64,000 bases of DNA from Luteimonas sp. RC10 (GTDB lineage Bacteria; Pseudomonadota; Gammaproteobacteria; Xanthomonadales; Xanthomonadaceae): assembly GCF_014192745.1 (NCBI RefSeq), contig NZ_JACHYJ010000005.1:62001-126000 (forward strand), written 5' to 3'. A program made the position numbers and the translations under genes. The notes beneath the pieces were generated by a model, which ran no database searches, was not told where the DNA came from, and worked only from the letters and a program-made list of their open reading frames with translations. Of the stretch, positions 24,582 through 34,313 are shown in pieces (the stretch's first letter is position 1; every line of letters begins with the position of its first letter).

Positions 24582-24917
24582 ATGCCGATCTACGCCTTCC
24601 GCTGCGCCGACTGCGGCCACGACTTCGACCGTCTGCAGAAGCTCTCCGATCCCGATCCCGAGACCTGTCCGGCCTGCGGCGCGGCGGCCGTCAAGCGCCA
24701 GCTCACCGCGCCTGCGTTCCGTCTGGCCGGCAGCGGCTGGTACGAGACCGACTTCAAGAAGGACGGCGACAAGAAGCGCAACCTGGCCGAAGGCGGCGAG
24801 TCCGCCAAGCCTGCCGGCGACGCCGCCGCGAGCCCGGCACCGGCGGCCAAGTCGGACACGGCCGCACCCAAGGTCGAGACCAAGCCGGCCGCCAAGCCCG
24901 CCGCCGCAGCCGACTGA
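24582..24917 (+). CDS. FmdB-family zinc ribbon protein
   Basis: 111-residue protein starting [23 protein letters not shown], the FmdB regulatory-protein signature. Two CxxC pairs (CADC and CPAC) form a zinc ribbon within the first 45 residues; the C-terminal half is a low-complexity Lys/Ala/Pro tail. FmdB was first described as a putative regulator of formamidase in Methylophilus, but the general role of these small proteins is not known. It sits 122 bp upstream of aspS, an arrangement common in Xanthomonadaceae. Confidence 0.88.
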   Translation: MPIYAFRCADCGHDFDRLQKLSDPDPETCPACGAAAVKRQLTAPAFRLAGSGWYETDFKKDGDKKRNLAEGGESAKPAGDAAASPAPAAKSDTAAPKVETKPAAKPAAAAD

Positions 24918-25039
24918 CGCCGCGCGGCCGACGCCGCTCCCAACGCAGGCGCGCGCGGATCGCCGCGCACGCCTTACACTATCGGGTTCCGCCCGCCGGG
25001 CGGTCGGTATCCCGTGTCTTTTCCGCGTTCGGAGTGTCC

Positions 25040-26803
25040 ATGCGTACCCATTTCTGCGGCCTCGTCGACGAGGCGCTGATCGACCAGACCGTCACCCTGT
25101 GCGGCTGGGCCGATGTCGCCCGCAACCTCGGCGGCGTCTGCTTCATCGATCTGCGCGACCACGAGGGCATCGTCCAGGTCGTCGCCGAGCCGTCGGCCGA
25201 GCCGGGCAACGCGGACGTGCTGGCCCGGGCCGAGCAGGTGGGTTACGAGGACTGCCTGCGCATCACCGGCGTCGTCCGTCGTCGGCATTCGGTCAACCCG
25301 AAGATCCGGACCGGCCAGGTCGAGGTCGTCGCGCAGACCATCGAGGTCTTGAACAAGGCCGAGCCGCTGCCGTTTCATCACCACGAGAACCCGGGCGAGG
25401 AGACGCGACTCAAGTACCGCTATCTCGACCTGCGCCATCCGCAGATGCAGCGCCGCATGCGCACGCGCACCAAGCTGGTCAGTGCGCTGCGCCACTGGCT
25501 CGACGCGCGCGGCTTCCAGGACATCGAGACCCCGATCCTGACCAAGGCGACGCCGGAAGGCGCGCGTGACTTCCTGGTGCCTGCGCGCATGCATCCGGGC
25601 GAGTTCTACGCGCTGCCGCAGTCGCCGCAACTGTTCAAGCAGATCCTGATGATGTCCGGCTTCGACCGCTACTACCAGGTGGCACGTTGCTTCCGTGACG
25701 AGGCCCTGCGCGCCGATCGCCAGCTGGAGTTCACCCAGCTCGACATGGAATTCGCCTGGGTGTCCGAGCGCGATGTGCAGGACACGGTCGAAGCGATGAT
25801 CCGTGATGTGTTCCGCGAGGTCGCCGGGGTCGAGCTCGACGCGCAGTTCCCACGCATGACCTGGGCCGAAGCCATGCGCCGCTACGGCTCCGACAAGCCG
25901 GACCTGCGCATCGCGCTGGAGTTGGTCGACGTCGCCGATCTGGTCAAGGACTGCGGCTTTGCGGTGTTCGCGGGTCCTGCGAACGAGGCGAACGGCCGCG
26001 TCTGCGCGCTGCGCATTCCCGGCGGCGCGTCGCTGAGCCGCAAGCAGATCGACGAGTACGCCGCCCACGCGGCCAAGTACGGCGCCAAGGGCCTGGCGTA
26101 CATCAAGATCGCCGAGTCCGGCGAGGTCAGTTCGCCGATCCAGAAGTTCTTCGACGAGGCGGCCTTCGCCGCGCTGGTGTCGCAGGTCGGTGCCGGCCAC
26201 GGCGACCTGGTGTTCTTCGGCGCGGGCAAGTACGCGACGGTCAGCGACTTCATGGGCGCGATCCGTCTGAAGGCCGGTAAGGACTTCGGTCTGGTGGCCG
26301 ACGGCTGGAAGCCGCTGTGGGTGACCGATTTTCCGATGTTCGAATGGGACGACGAGGCGCAGCGCTACGTCGCCTTGCATCATCCCTTCACCGCGCCGGC
26401 GGTCGATGACGAGGCCGACCTGCGGGCCAATGCGGCGACCGCGGTCTCGCGCGGCTACGACATGGTGCTCAACGGCAACGAGGTCGGCGGCGGTTCGATC
26501 CGCATCCATCGCGCATCGATGCAGTCGGCGGTGTTCGACCTTTTGGGCATCGGTGCCGAGGAGGCGCAGGCCAAGTTCGGCTTCCTGCTCGATGCCTTGA
26601 AGTACGGCGCCCCACCGCACGGCGGGATCGCGTTCGGCATCGATCGCCTCGCGGCACTGATGGCCGGCACCGAATCGATCCGCGATGTCATCGCGTTCCC
26701 CAAGACCACCGGCGCGCAGTGCCTGATGACCGATGCGCCGTCGCCGATCGCCGACGCGCAGCTGGCCGAAGTCCACATCCAGGTGCGCGCCCGCGCTGAA
26801 TGA
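25040..26803 (+). CDS. aspS: Aspartyl-tRNA synthetase
   Basis: Class II aminoacyl-tRNA synthetase (587 residues) charging tRNA-Asp. The N-terminal OB-fold anticodon-binding domain ([23 protein letters not shown] region), catalytic motif 2 ([24 protein letters not shown] region), the bacterial-type GAD insertion in the middle and motif 3 ([15 protein letters not shown]) are all present. GGAG is five bases before the ATG; the adjacent GTG two codons upstream is less likely. A TACACT hexamer at 24975-24980 may be the -10. I cannot tell a discriminating from a non-discriminating form by eye. Confidence 0.97.
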   Translation: MRTHFCGLVDEALIDQTVTLCGWADVARNLGGVCFIDLRDHEGIVQVVAEPSAEPGNADVLARAEQVGYEDCLRITGVVRRRHSVNPKIRTGQVEVVAQTIEVLNKAEPLPFHHHENPGEETRLKYRYLDLRHPQMQRRMRTRTKLVSALRHWLDARGFQDIETPILTKATPEGARDFLVPARMHPGEFYALPQSPQLFKQILMMSGFDRYYQVARCFRDEALRADRQLEFTQLDMEFAWVSERDVQDTVEAMIRDVFREVAGVELDAQFPRMTWAEAMRRYGSDKPDLRIALELVDVADLVKDCGFAVFAGPANEANGRVCALRIPGGASLSRKQIDEYAAHAAKYGAKGLAYIKIAESGEVSSPIQKFFDEAAFAALVSQVGAGHGDLVFFGAGKYATVSDFMGAIRLKAGKDFGLVADGWKPLWVTDFPMFEWDDEAQRYVALHHPFTAPAVDDEADLRANAATAVSRGYDMVLNGNEVGGGSIRIHRASMQSAVFDLLGIGAEEAQAKFGFLLDALKYGAPPHGGIAFGIDRLAALMAGTESIRDVIAFPKTTGAQCLMTDAPSPIADAQLAEVHIQVRARAE

Positions 26804-26852
26804 CCGCGCGGCCCCCATCGCTGCGCGGCCGGTATCGCGCAGTGGCCCATTG

Positions 26853-26894
26853 TTGATCGCGATCAACACATCTGTCGCGCCGGTTGGGTATCCT
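26853..26894 (+). promoter_or_regulatory. FNR/Anr box and -10 of the nap operon
   Basis: TTGATCGCGATCAA (26853-26866) is a perfect FNR palindrome, TTGAT-N4-ATCAA. A TATCCT at 26889-26894 is a -10 hexamer whose inferred start site (about 26901) puts the centre of the box at -41.5, the class II FNR activator position. The napE ATG is 27 bases further on. This predicts induction when oxygen is low. Confidence 0.88.
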
Positions 26895-26927
26895 CCGAGC
26901 GCGACTTCTTCTTCGACAGGACCGCCC

Positions 26928-27137
26928 ATGAAGCCCGAAGCGCAGGAGGCTGCCCTCTTGACCGCCCCCGCCGAACCGGCCGAGCCGGTCGATCCGCGCC
27001 GGGCCAAGCGCAAGGAACTGCTGCTGTTCCTGTTCATCACGGTGGTGATGTTCCCGATACTGTCGGTGCTGATCGTCGCCAGCTACGGGTTCTCCGTGTG
27101 GTTCTGGCAGATGTTCACTGGCCCACCCACGCACTAG
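26928..27137 (+). CDS. napE: Periplasmic nitrate reductase accessory protein NapE
   Basis: 69-residue inner-membrane protein with a charged N-terminus (DPRRAKRKELLLFLF) and a single transmembrane helix (about 30-55, ITVVMFPILSVLIVASYGFSVWFW in family register), the hallmark of NapE. Its precise role in Nap function is unknown. It is the first gene of napEFDABC, directly behind the FNR-type promoter. An ACAGGA sequence lies six bases upstream of the ATG. The reading frame is open further upstream, but only NapE sequence matches the family. Confidence 0.88.
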   Translation: MKPEAQEAALLTAPAEPAEPVDPRRAKRKELLLFLFITVVMFPILSVLIVASYGFSVWFWQMFTGPPTH

Positions 27138-27149
27138 GCCGCCTTCGTC

Positions 27150-27671
27150 ATGGTAGCCGCCGCCACCAGACCGCCCGATCCGCGCCGACGCGCGCTGCTG
27201 CGCGGTCGTCTGCACGCCCCGCATCCCTTGCGCCCGCCCTGGGCGCTGGACGAGCGCGCGTTCGTCGATGCCTGCACCGGCTGCGGCGCCTGCGTGGCGG
27301 CCTGTCCCGAGCGTGTGCTGGTGATCGGCGAGGGGCGCCTGCCGGTGTTCGATCCGGCGCTGGGCGAATGTACGTTCTGCACCGATTGCGCGTCCGCCTG
27401 TGAGGCCCGCGCGTTCCGTTCGGTCACAGACATCGCCTGGGCGCTGCAGGCGCGCGTCGCCGAGACCTGCCTGACGCTGCACGGCATCGTGTGTTCGAGC
27501 TGCCGCGATGCCTGCGGCGAATCGGCGATCCGTTTTCCGGTGACCTCGCGCGTGCCCACGCCGGTCGTGGCCGCGGACCGCTGCACCGGCTGCGGCGCCT
27601 GCGTCGCCGGCTGCCCATCGGCCGCGATCTCGCTGCGGCCCGTCACCTCTGAGGACGCCGCCCATGTCTGA
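27150..27671 (+). CDS. napF: Ferredoxin-type protein NapF
   Basis: 173-residue cytoplasmic iron-sulfur protein with four cysteine clusters: CTGCGACVAACP (about residue 42), CTFCTDCASACE, a third beginning CSSCRDAC, and CTGCGACVAGCP near the C-terminus. The first, second and fourth fit 4Fe-4S binding patterns; the third is less regular. NapF interacts with NapA and is thought to help its maturation or cofactor loading before Tat export. The gene starts 12 bases after napE, and its last codons overlap the napD start. Confidence 0.93.
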   Translation: MVAAATRPPDPRRRALLRGRLHAPHPLRPPWALDERAFVDACTGCGACVAACPERVLVIGEGRLPVFDPALGECTFCTDCASACEARAFRSVTDIAWALQARVAETCLTLHGIVCSSCRDACGESAIRFPVTSRVPTPVVAADRCTGCGACVAGCPSAAISLRPVTSEDAAHV

Positions 27672-27981
27672 CCCCCGTCCCGAATGGCATGTCGCCAGCC
27701 TGGTGGTCCGCCACCGTCCCGAGGCGCGCGATGCATTGGCGGCTGCGGTCGCGACCACCGACGGCCTGGAGCTCGCGATGCAGGAGGACACCTGCAGCGT
27801 GCTGCTGCAGGAGAGCGACGGCACGCGCGGCCTGATGGCGAGCATCGATGTCCTGCAGGCCGTGGCCGGGGTGATGGCCGTCAACCTCGTCTACCACCAT
27901 GCCGAGCCGACATCCGCGATCGATCGCGACCTCGCGCCGGCCGACACCCGTACACAAGACACGACAGGAGCAACGGCATGA
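27664..27981 (+). CDS. napD: NapD, NapA-specific Tat chaperone
   Basis: 105-residue cytoplasmic chaperone that binds the twin-arginine signal of NapA and holds back export until the molybdenum cofactor is inserted. The ferredoxin-like fold signature is seen in [15 protein letters not shown] at the N-terminus and [13 protein letters not shown] near residue 80. The ATG lies inside the end of napF (8-base overlap), and the stop overlaps the napA start as ATGA, so napF, napD and napA are translationally coupled. Confidence 0.93.
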   Translation: MSDPRPEWHVASLVVRHRPEARDALAAAVATTDGLELAMQEDTCSVLLQESDGTRGLMASIDVLQAVAGVMAVNLVYHHAEPTSAIDRDLAPADTRTQDTTGATA

Positions 27982-30476
27982 CCAGCCGCCGCGAGTTCAT
28001 CCGCAACACCGCCATCGCCAGCGCCGCGGCCGCCGCCGGCATGCCGGTGCCCGCTCATTTGGCCGAGGCGATGACCGAGGGCGACGGGCAGCTCAAGTGG
28101 AGCAAGGCGCCGTGCCGCTACTGCGGCACCGGTTGCGGCATCAACGTCGCGGTGCGCGATGGGCGGGTCGTCGCCACCCACGGCGACGTGCATGCCGAGG
28201 TCAATCGCGGCCTGAACTGCGTCAAGGGCTATTTCCTGTCGAAAGTGCTCTACGGCGCCGACCGCCTGACCACGCCGATGCTGCGCAAGCGCAACGGGGT
28301 GTTCGCCAAGGACGGCGATTTCACTCCGGTCAGCTGGGACGAGGCCTTCGATGTCATGGCCGAGAAGTTCCGCGCCGTGCTCAAGGCCAAGGGCGGCGAC
28401 GGCATCGGCATGTTCGGCTCCGGGCAGTGGACCGTGTGGGAAGGCTACGCAGCCAACAAGCTGATGAAGGCCGGCTTCCGCAGCAACCACATCGACCCGA
28501 ACGCGCGCCATTGCATGGCCTCGGCGGTGACCGGCTTCATGCGTACCTTCGGCATGGACGAGCCGATGGGCTGCTACGACGACATCGAGGCGGCCGATGC
28601 GTTCGTGCTGTGGGGTTCGAACATGGCCGAGATGCATCCGATCCTGTGGACGCGCGTGACCGATCGCCGGCTCACCCACCCGCACGTCAAGGTCGCCGTG
28701 CTGTCGACCTACGAGCACCGCAGCTTCGAGCTGGCCGACATCCCGATGGTGTTCAAGCCGCAGACCGACCTGGTCATCCTGAACTTCATCGCCAACCACA
28801 TCATCAAGACCGGCCGGGTCAACCACGACTTCGTCGACAAGCACACGACCTTCAAGCGCGGCAACGACGACATCGGCTACGGCCTGCGGCCGGAGCACCC
28901 GCTGGAGGTCGCGGCCAAGAACGCGCAGGACCCCAACGGCGGCACGCCGATCGACTTCCAGGCGTTCGCCGATTTCGTCGCCCCGTACACGCTCGAGCGC
29001 GCCATCGAGATGACCGGCGTGGAGCGCGCGTGGCTCGAGCAACTGGCCGAGCTGTACGCCGATCCGAAGATCAAGGTCATGTCGTTCTGGACCATGGGCT
29101 TCAACCAGCACACGCGCGGCACGTGGGCCAACAACATGGTCTACAACATCCACCTGTTGACCGGGAAGATCGCGACCCCGGGCAACAGCCCGTTCTCGCT
29201 GACCGGCCAGCCCTCGGCCTGCGGCACCGCGCGCGAGGTCGGCACGTTCAGCCACCGCCTGCCGGCCGACATGGTGGTCACCAACCCCGAGCACCGCCAC
29301 CACGCCGAGGAGATCTGGAAGATCCCGCACGGGATCATCAAGGACAAGGTCGGCTACCACGCGGTCGAGCAGAACCGCGCGCTGCGCGACGGCAAGCTCA
29401 ATGCGTACTGGGTGCAGGTCAACAACAACATGCAGGCCGGCGCCAACATGCTGGAGGAGGGCTACCCCGGCTACCGCAATCCCGACAACTTCATTGTCGT
29501 CTCCGACGCCTACCCGACGGTGACCTGCCAGGCTGCCGACCTGATCCTGCCCTCGGCGATGTGGGTGGAGAAGGAGGGCGCCTACGGCAACGCCGAGCGT
29601 CGCACGCACTTCTGGCATCAACTGGTGCATGCGCCGGGCGAGGCGCGTTCGGACCTGTGGCAGCTGATGGAGTTCTCCAAGCGTTTCACCACCGACGAAT
29701 GCTGGCCCGAGGAGATCCTCGCGGCGAACCCGCAGTTCCGCGGCAAGACGCTGTTCGACGTGCTCTATCGCAACGGCAAGGTCGATGCGTTCGGGGTCGA
29801 GCAGATCGAGGAAGGCTACGCCAACGCCGAGGCCGATGCGTTCGGCTTCTACGTGCAGAAGGGCCTGTTCGAGGAGTATGCCGAGTTCGGCCGCGGCCAC
29901 GCGCACGACTTGGCGCCGTTCGACATGTACCACCGCGAGCGCGGCCTGCGCTGGCCGGTGGTCGACGGCAAGGAGACGCGCTGGCGTTACCGCGAGGGCG
30001 CCGATCCGTACGTCAAGCCGGGTACGGGCTTCCAGTTCTACGGCAACAAGGACGGCCGCGCGGTGATCTGGGCGCTGCCCTACGAGCCGCCGGCCGAATC
30101 GCCCGATGACGAGTACGACCTGTGGCTGGTGACCGGGCGGGTGCTCGAGCACTGGCACTCGGGCTCGATGACCATGCGCATTCCCGAGCTGTATCGCGCG
30201 TTTCCGTCGGCGGTGGTGTTCATGCATCCCGACGACGCCCGCGCGCGTGGCCTCAAGCGCGGCGATGAGGTCTCGGTATCGTCGCGCCGCGGTGCGATGC
30301 GCACGCGCGTGGAAACCCGCGGCCGCAACCGGATGCCGCGCGGGGTGATCTTCGTGCCGTGGTTCGATGCCGCCCAGCTGATCAACAAGGTCACGCTCGA
30401 TGCGACCGACCCGATCTCCAAGCAGACCGATTTCAAGAAATGCGCGGCCAAGGTCGCCGCGGTGGGAGTGGCCTGA
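27978..30476 (+). CDS. napA: Periplasmic nitrate reductase catalytic subunit NapA
   Basis: 832-residue bis-MGD molybdoenzyme reducing nitrate to nitrite in the periplasm. It has a Tat signal ([21 protein letters not shown], motif SRREFI), a 4Fe-4S cluster motif CRYCGTGC with a fourth cysteine in LNCVKGYF, and the molybdenum-ligating Cys in [24 protein letters not shown] and [13 protein letters not shown] are typical NapA substrate-channel stretches. Length matches E. coli NapA (828). AGGAG lies seven bases before the ATG. It receives electrons from NapC through NapB. The operon has no napG or napH, so menaquinol-specific input is not expected; NapC serves as quinol dehydrogenase. Confidence 0.98.
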   Translation: MTSRREFIRNTAIASAAAAAGMPVPAHLAEAMTEGDGQLKWSKAPCRYCGTGCGINVAVRDGRVVATHGDVHAEVNRGLNCVKGYFLSKVLYGADRLTTPMLRKRNGVFAKDGDFTPVSWDEAFDVMAEKFRAVLKAKGGDGIGMFGSGQWTVWEGYAANKLMKAGFRSNHIDPNARHCMASAVTGFMRTFGMDEPMGCYDDIEAADAFVLWGSNMAEMHPILWTRVTDRRLTHPHVKVAVLSTYEHRSFELADIPMVFKPQTDLVILNFIANHIIKTGRVNHDFVDKHTTFKRGNDDIGYGLRPEHPLEVAAKNAQDPNGGTPIDFQAFADFVAPYTLERAIEMTGVERAWLEQLAELYADPKIKVMSFWTMGFNQHTRGTWANNMVYNIHLLTGKIATPGNSPFSLTGQPSACGTAREVGTFSHRLPADMVVTNPEHRHHAEEIWKIPHGIIKDKVGYHAVEQNRALRDGKLNAYWVQVNNNMQAGANMLEEGYPGYRNPDNFIVVSDAYPTVTCQAADLILPSAMWVEKEGAYGNAERRTHFWHQLVHAPGEARSDLWQLMEFSKRFTTDECWPEEILAANPQFRGKTLFDVLYRNGKVDAFGVEQIEEGYANAEADAFGFYVQKGLFEEYAEFGRGHAHDLAPFDMYHRERGLRWPVVDGKETRWRYREGADPYVKPGTGFQFYGNKDGRAVIWALPYEPPAESPDDEYDLWLVTGRVLEHWHSGSMTMRIPELYRAFPSAVVFMHPDDARARGLKRGDEVSVSSRRGAMRTRVETRGRNRMPRGVIFVPWFDAAQLINKVTLDATDPISKQTDFKKCAAKVAAVGVA

Positions 30477-30477
30477 C

Positions 30478-30993
30478 ATGCGCAAGATCCTCGCCATCGT
30501 GTTGACGCTCGTCCTGGCCGCGTGCGGCGACCGCGACCCCAAGCCCGAGATCGTGCCGCCGGCGCCTGAAGTCGGGGCGCGCGGCAATCCCGCCCAGGAC
30601 ATCGACAACCTGCGTCGTAACGTGCCGATCACCGCCGAGATCACGCCGCTGCCAATGGCGCGGGTCGAGAACTTCGACCGTCGCCGCGGCCGTGCCTACC
30701 CGATGCAGCCGCCGACCGTGCCGCACAGCATCGAGGGCTACCAGGTCGACAAGAACTCCAACCGCTGCATGCTGTGCCACGCGCGCAGCAACGCTGCGCA
30801 GTTCCAGGCGCCGGAGATCAGCGTGACCCATTACATGGATCGCGACGACCAGTTCCTGGCCGAGGTGTCCTCGCGCCGCTACTTCTGCCTGCAGTGCCAT
30901 GTCGTGCAGACCGACGCGCAGCCGCTGGTCGCCAACGGCTTCCGCGACATCGACAGCGTGCTGCGGTCCGAGCGCGCGGAGCCGTCGGAATGA
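30478..30993 (+). CDS. napB: Diheme cytochrome c NapB, possible lipoprotein
   Basis: 171-residue small subunit of the periplasmic nitrate reductase, passing electrons from NapC to NapA. It has two heme c motifs, CMLCH (about residue 99) and CLQCH (about residue 140), in the spacing of NapB. The signal sequence is unusual: [10 protein letters not shown] fits a lipobox (L-A-A-C, +2 Gly), so the protein may be lipid-anchored instead of freely soluble as NapB normally is. The gene starts just past the napA stop (TGACATG) and overlaps napC as ATGA. Confidence 0.93.
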   Translation: MRKILAIVLTLVLAACGDRDPKPEIVPPAPEVGARGNPAQDIDNLRRNVPITAEITPLPMARVENFDRRRGRAYPMQPPTVPHSIEGYQVDKNSNRCMLCHARSNAAQFQAPEISVTHYMDRDDQFLAEVSSRRYFCLQCHVVQTDAQPLVANGFRDIDSVLRSERAEPSE

Positions 30994-31628
30994 AGGCGTT
31001 CGGGCGGGTTGCGACCACGGTCCGGTCGTTCTGGAAGACGCTGCGCTCGCCGGCAGTCCACCTGAGCCTGGGCTTTCTGACGCTGGGCGGGTTCATTGCC
31101 GGGGTGATCTTCTGGGGCGGCTTCAACACCGCGCTCGAGGTCACCAACACCGAAGCGTTCTGCACCGGCTGCCACGAGATGCGCGACAACGTCTTCGAGG
31201 AGCTCAAGACCACCATCCACTACAACAACCGTTCGGGCGTGCGCGCGACCTGTCCCGACTGCCATGTCCCGCACAATTGGACCAACAAGATTGGCCGCAA
31301 GATGCAGGCGTCCAAGGAGGTCTGGGGCAAGATCTTCGGCACGATCAACACGCGCGAGAAGTTCCTGGACATGCGCCTGACGCTGGCCGAGCACGAGTGG
31401 GCGCGGCTGAAGGCCAACGATTCGCTCGAGTGCCGCAACTGCCACGACTACGACTCGATGGACCTGACCCGCCAGGCGAGCCGAGCGGCGCAGATCCACC
31501 GCACGTATCTGGCGACGGGGCAGGCGACCTGCATCGACTGCCACAAGGGCATCGCGCACCGGCTGCCCGACATGACCGGTGTGCAGCAGGGTGTGCAGGC
31601 GGTGCCGGCGGCCCATACCGCGCACTGA
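30990..31628 (+). CDS. napC: Tetraheme quinol dehydrogenase NapC
   Basis: 212-residue NapC/NirT-family cytochrome c. An N-terminal transmembrane helix (about 22-44, [18 protein letters not shown]) anchors it in the inner membrane, followed by four heme c motifs: CTGCH, CPDCH, CRNCH and CIDCH. It oxidises quinol and reduces NapB. With ubiUVT in the same window, ubiquinol is a plausible donor. The ATG overlaps the napB stop. It is the last gene of the operon; the tail beyond the last heme is short and uncharged. Confidence 0.96.
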   Translation: MKAFGRVATTVRSFWKTLRSPAVHLSLGFLTLGGFIAGVIFWGGFNTALEVTNTEAFCTGCHEMRDNVFEELKTTIHYNNRSGVRATCPDCHVPHNWTNKIGRKMQASKEVWGKIFGTINTREKFLDMRLTLAEHEWARLKANDSLECRNCHDYDSMDLTRQASRAAQIHRTYLATGQATCIDCHKGIAHRLPDMTGVQQGVQAVPAAHTAH

Positions 31629-31713
31629 CGCCTGACGGGGCAATGCGGTGGCCGGGATGGCGCCGCCGGTCGTTGCGCTGGAGGCCGGCGGGGCATCGCG
31701 CGACAATGACGCG

Positions 31714-32271
31714 ATGACCGTCTCCCCATCTTCCGGCGCGGCGCTGCCGCCGGGTTTCGTATTGCGCCGTGGCGTCGAGGCCGACGCCGCGCGGCTGTCC
31801 ACGCTCGCCGCCCGCACGTTCACCGAGACCTTTGGGCACCTATATCCGCGGCGCGACCTGCAGGCGTTTCTCGAGGAGGCCTATGCCGTCGAGCGCCAGC
31901 GCATCGTGCTGAGCCATCCCGACTATGCGGTCTGGCTGCTCGAGCGCGACGGCGAGGCCGTCGGCCATGCGGCCGCCGGTCCTTGCGGCCTGCCGCATGC
32001 CGAGGTGGCGCCGGGCGATGGCGAGCTCAAGCGGCTGTATCTCGTCCGTGGCCTGCAGGGGGCCGCGTTCGGCACTCGGATGATGCAGACCGCGATGGAC
32101 TGGCTGCTGCGCGACGGCCCGCGCACGCTGTGGGTCGGCGTGTGGTCGGAGAACCACGGCGCGCAGCGGTTCTATGGACGCTACGGTTTCGGCAAGGTCG
32201 GCGAGTATCTGTTTCCGGTCGGCGCAACGCAGGATCTGGAGTTCATCCTGCGTCGGCCCGCACAGCGCTGA
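31714..32271 (+). CDS. GNAT-family N-acetyltransferase
   Basis: 185-residue acetyl-CoA-dependent acetyltransferase. The GNAT fold is recognised by LRRGVEADAARLSTLAARTF at the N-terminus, the acetyl-CoA pyrophosphate loop region LYLVRGLQGAAFGTRMMQ (motif A, Q/R-x-x-G-x-G/A related) and the C-terminal NHGAQRFYGRYGFGKVGEY. Substrate unknown. The chosen ATG (MTVSPSSG) follows GACAATGACGCG without a strong Shine-Dalgarno sequence; the frame is open upstream to 31648. It is convergent with ohr, with a strong hairpin between the two stops. Confidence 0.85.
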   Translation: MTVSPSSGAALPPGFVLRRGVEADAARLSTLAARTFTETFGHLYPRRDLQAFLEEAYAVERQRIVLSHPDYAVWLLERDGEAVGHAAAGPCGLPHAEVAPGDGELKRLYLVRGLQGAAFGTRMMQTAMDWLLRDGPRTLWVGVWSENHGAQRFYGRYGFGKVGEYLFPVGATQDLEFILRRPAQR

Positions 32272-32297
32272 GCCGGGCGCCTGCGACGGCGCCCGGC
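32272..32297. terminator. Bidirectional hairpin between GNAT gene and ohr
   Basis: GCCGGGCGCC and GGCGCCCGGC form a perfect 10-bp stem with a 6-base loop in the 34 bases between two convergent stop codons. The placement fits a shared terminator, although neither side has a T tract. Confidence 0.55.
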
Positions 32298-32305
32298 CGC
32301 TGCGC

Positions 32306-32731
32306 TCAGGCCACGACCAGGGTCACATCGATGTTGCCGCGGGTCGCATTCGAGTAGGGGCAGACCGCGTGCGCGGCGTCGACCAGCGGCTGCAACTGCT
32401 CGCGCGGCACGCCAGGCGCGCGGATCGTCAACGTGGCCTGGATCCCGAAGCCGGCCGGAATCGGGCCGATGCCGACCTCGCCGGTGATCGTGGTGTCGGC
32501 GGGCAGCGTCACCTTCTGCTTGCCGGCGACCAGCTTGAGCGCACCCAGGAAGCACGCGGCATAGCCGGCGGCGAACAACTGCTCGGGGTTGGTGCCAGGG
32601 CCGCCGGCGCCGCCCAGTTCGCGCGGCGTGGACAGAGCGATATCGAGCGCACCGTCGTTGGAGGCGGCGCGGCCTTCGCGTCCGCCGGTGGCGGTCGCAG
32701 TTGCGGTGTAGAGCACGGTGTCGAGGGACAT
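32306..32731 (-). CDS. ohr: Organic hydroperoxide resistance protein Ohr
   Basis: 141-residue OsmC/Ohr-family thiol peroxidase that reduces organic hydroperoxides. The peroxidatic Cys lies in [10 protein letters not shown] (about residue 61) and the resolving Cys in [12 protein letters not shown] (about residue 125); the catalytic Arg/Glu environment ([11 protein letters not shown]) is also visible. The start [17 protein letters not shown] is the family N-terminus. No MarR-type OhrR lies next to it; instead an AraC-family gene is divergent across 117 bp and is the likely regulator. Confidence 0.95.
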   Translation of the reverse strand: MSLDTVLYTATATATGGREGRAASNDGALDIALSTPRELGGAGGPGTNPEQLFAAGYAACFLGALKLVAGKQKVTLPADTTITGEVGIGPIPAGFGIQATLTIRAPGVPREQLQPLVDAAHAVCPYSNATRGNIDVTLVVA

Positions 32732-32814
32732 ACGAAAGATCTCCGTGGGTGGCAGGCGGCGGGATGCCGGCGCGGTATCGACACTGTGCGCCGTTCGCTG
32801 ATACGTTTGGGCAT

Positions 32815-32835
32815 GCCAAGTCCAGGAAACTTGGC
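32815..32835. promoter_or_regulatory. Inverted repeat between ohr and the AraC gene
   Basis: GCCAAG-N9-CTTGGC is a perfect 6-base inverted repeat with a one-and-a-half-turn centre spacing, located 13 bases before the AraC start and 84 bases before ohr on the other strand. It could be the binding site for the adjacent regulator. This is position-based inference only. Confidence 0.4.
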
Positions 32836-32848
32836 TTGGAGTCCTGAT

Positions 32849-33661
32849 ATGGTCGATCGTCTCGCCGTGCTGCTGGACCGGTTCCGGATCACCGCCGATG
32901 TCGATGCCGGCCCTGGCGAGGTCGGCACGCACGACGACGGCGCGTTGTGGCTGGTCGCCGCCGGATCGCTGCACATGGCCGCGCCGTCGCCGCCGATGGC
33001 CGGGCCGGGCCTGTTGCTCGCGCCGCAGCGCGCCCTGGCCGACGGGGTCATCGCCGGGCCGGGGGCGCGCGTGCTCGCGGCCCGGCTGCGCTTCGAGGGT
33101 GGCGCCGACAACCCGCTGGTGCGGGCCCTGCCCACGGTGTTGTGGCTGCCCGCCGATGCGGTGCCAGGGTCGGCCGGGCTGTTCGCGCTGTTGTTCGAGG
33201 AGGCCTTCGACGGCCGCTGTGGACGCACGGTGCTGCTCGATCGGCTGATCGAGGCCTTGCTGGTCCAGGTGCTGCGCCAGCAGATGGAGTCGGGCGACCT
33301 GCGAGGCGGCCTGCTGGCGGGCATGGCCCACCTGCGGCTGCGACGCGCGCTGGTCGCGTTGCACGAAGCGCCGGCACGCGACTGGACGCTGGCGTCGCTG
33401 GCGCAGGCTGCGGGGATGTCGCGCAGCGCCTTCGCGCAGAGCTTTCGCGAGGCGCTCGGGCAGACGCCGGGCCAGTACCTGCAGGACTGGCGAATCGCGC
33501 TCGCGCAGCGGGCACTGCGGCGCGGCCGGCCACTGAAGGTGATCGCCGACGAAGTTGGCTACGGCAGCGAGGCGGCCCTGTCGCGGGCGTTCAAGGCCCG
33601 CAGTGGACTCTCGCCCAGGGCCTGGCGGCAGACGATGGGTCTGCGGGACGCGGCCGCATGA
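32849..33661 (+). CDS. AraC-family transcriptional regulator
   Basis: 270-residue regulator. The N-terminal part ([14 protein letters not shown] to about residue 120) resembles the cupin-type sensor domain of the AraC cupin-6 group. The C-terminal 100 residues contain the two helix-turn-helix motifs: [27 protein letters not shown] and [29 protein letters not shown] region. Divergent orientation to ohr suggests control of peroxide defence. The stop overlaps the start of the downstream hydrolase gene (ATGA). An ATG 12 codons upstream (32813) is an alternative start, but it would place the inverted repeat inside the gene. Confidence 0.87.
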   Translation: MVDRLAVLLDRFRITADVDAGPGEVGTHDDGALWLVAAGSLHMAAPSPPMAGPGLLLAPQRALADGVIAGPGARVLAARLRFEGGADNPLVRALPTVLWLPADAVPGSAGLFALLFEEAFDGRCGRTVLLDRLIEALLVQVLRQQMESGDLRGGLLAGMAHLRLRRALVALHEAPARDWTLASLAQAAGMSRSAFAQSFREALGQTPGQYLQDWRIALAQRALRRGRPLKVIADEVGYGSEAALSRAFKARSGLSPRAWRQTMGLRDAAA

Positions 33662-34281
33662 GCGGCGGGCCGCAGCGTGTCGTGCTGCTGCATGGCATCT
33701 GGATGGTCGGCCTGACGATGCGGCGCTTCGCGCGGCATTTGGAGGCGGAAGGGTTCGCCCCGGAGATCTTCGGCTATCCCAGCATCACCGGCGGACCGCA
33801 GGCGGCGGTGGACGGCCTGCTCGCGCAGCTGCGTCGCGGCGGGCCGGCGCATCTGGTCGGACACAGCCTCGGGGGCCTGGTGGCGCTGCAGGCGCTGGCG
33901 CAGGCGCCGGAGGTGCCGGTCGGGCGCGTGGTCTGCCTGGGCTCGCCGGTGTGCGGCAGTGGCGCGGCCGCCGCGCTGTCACGGTGGCCGATCTCGCGGC
34001 TGTACTTCGGACGCAGTGCCGACATCCTGCTCACCGGCTGCGCGCAGTGGCCGCCGCAGGTGGCGGTCGGGATGGTCGCTGGCCGGGTGCCACGCGGGCT
34101 GGGGGCGCTGTTCGCGCGCTTCGACGGTCCCCATGACGGCACCGTGGCGGTGGCCGAGACGCACGCGCCGGGGTTGGCCGACCACGTGGTCGTCGAGGCC
34201 AGCCACAGCGGCCTGCTGTTCTCCTCGCAGGCGGTGGTCCAGACCGCTGCGTTCCTGCGCGCAGGGCGCTTCGCGCGCTAA
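33658..34281 (+). CDS. Alpha/beta hydrolase (triacylglycerol lipase-like)
   Basis: 207-residue alpha/beta-hydrolase. The oxyanion-hole region is VVLLHGIWM, the nucleophile elbow GHSLGG (Ser near residue 68), an acidic residue in PHDGTVAV (Asp near 162) and a catalytic His in [10 protein letters not shown] (near 184). The family resembles small esterases/PGAP1-like lipases. No signal peptide, so cytoplasmic. It overlaps the AraC gene by four bases and is probably co-expressed with it. Substrate not predictable. Confidence 0.85.
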   Translation: MSGGPQRVVLLHGIWMVGLTMRRFARHLEAEGFAPEIFGYPSITGGPQAAVDGLLAQLRRGGPAHLVGHSLGGLVALQALAQAPEVPVGRVVCLGSPVCGSGAAAALSRWPISRLYFGRSADILLTGCAQWPPQVAVGMVAGRVPRGLGALFARFDGPHDGTVAVAETHAPGLADHVVVEASHSGLLFSSQAVVQTAAFLRAGRFAR

Positions 34282-34313
34282 AATCGCGCCTTCGACGCCT
34301 GAAAAGAACGACC

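Noticed and set aside
27891..30644. 917-codon open frame on the minus strand
   Set aside because: Antisense to napA and napB, low-complexity Val/Arg/Gly/His composition, no family features.
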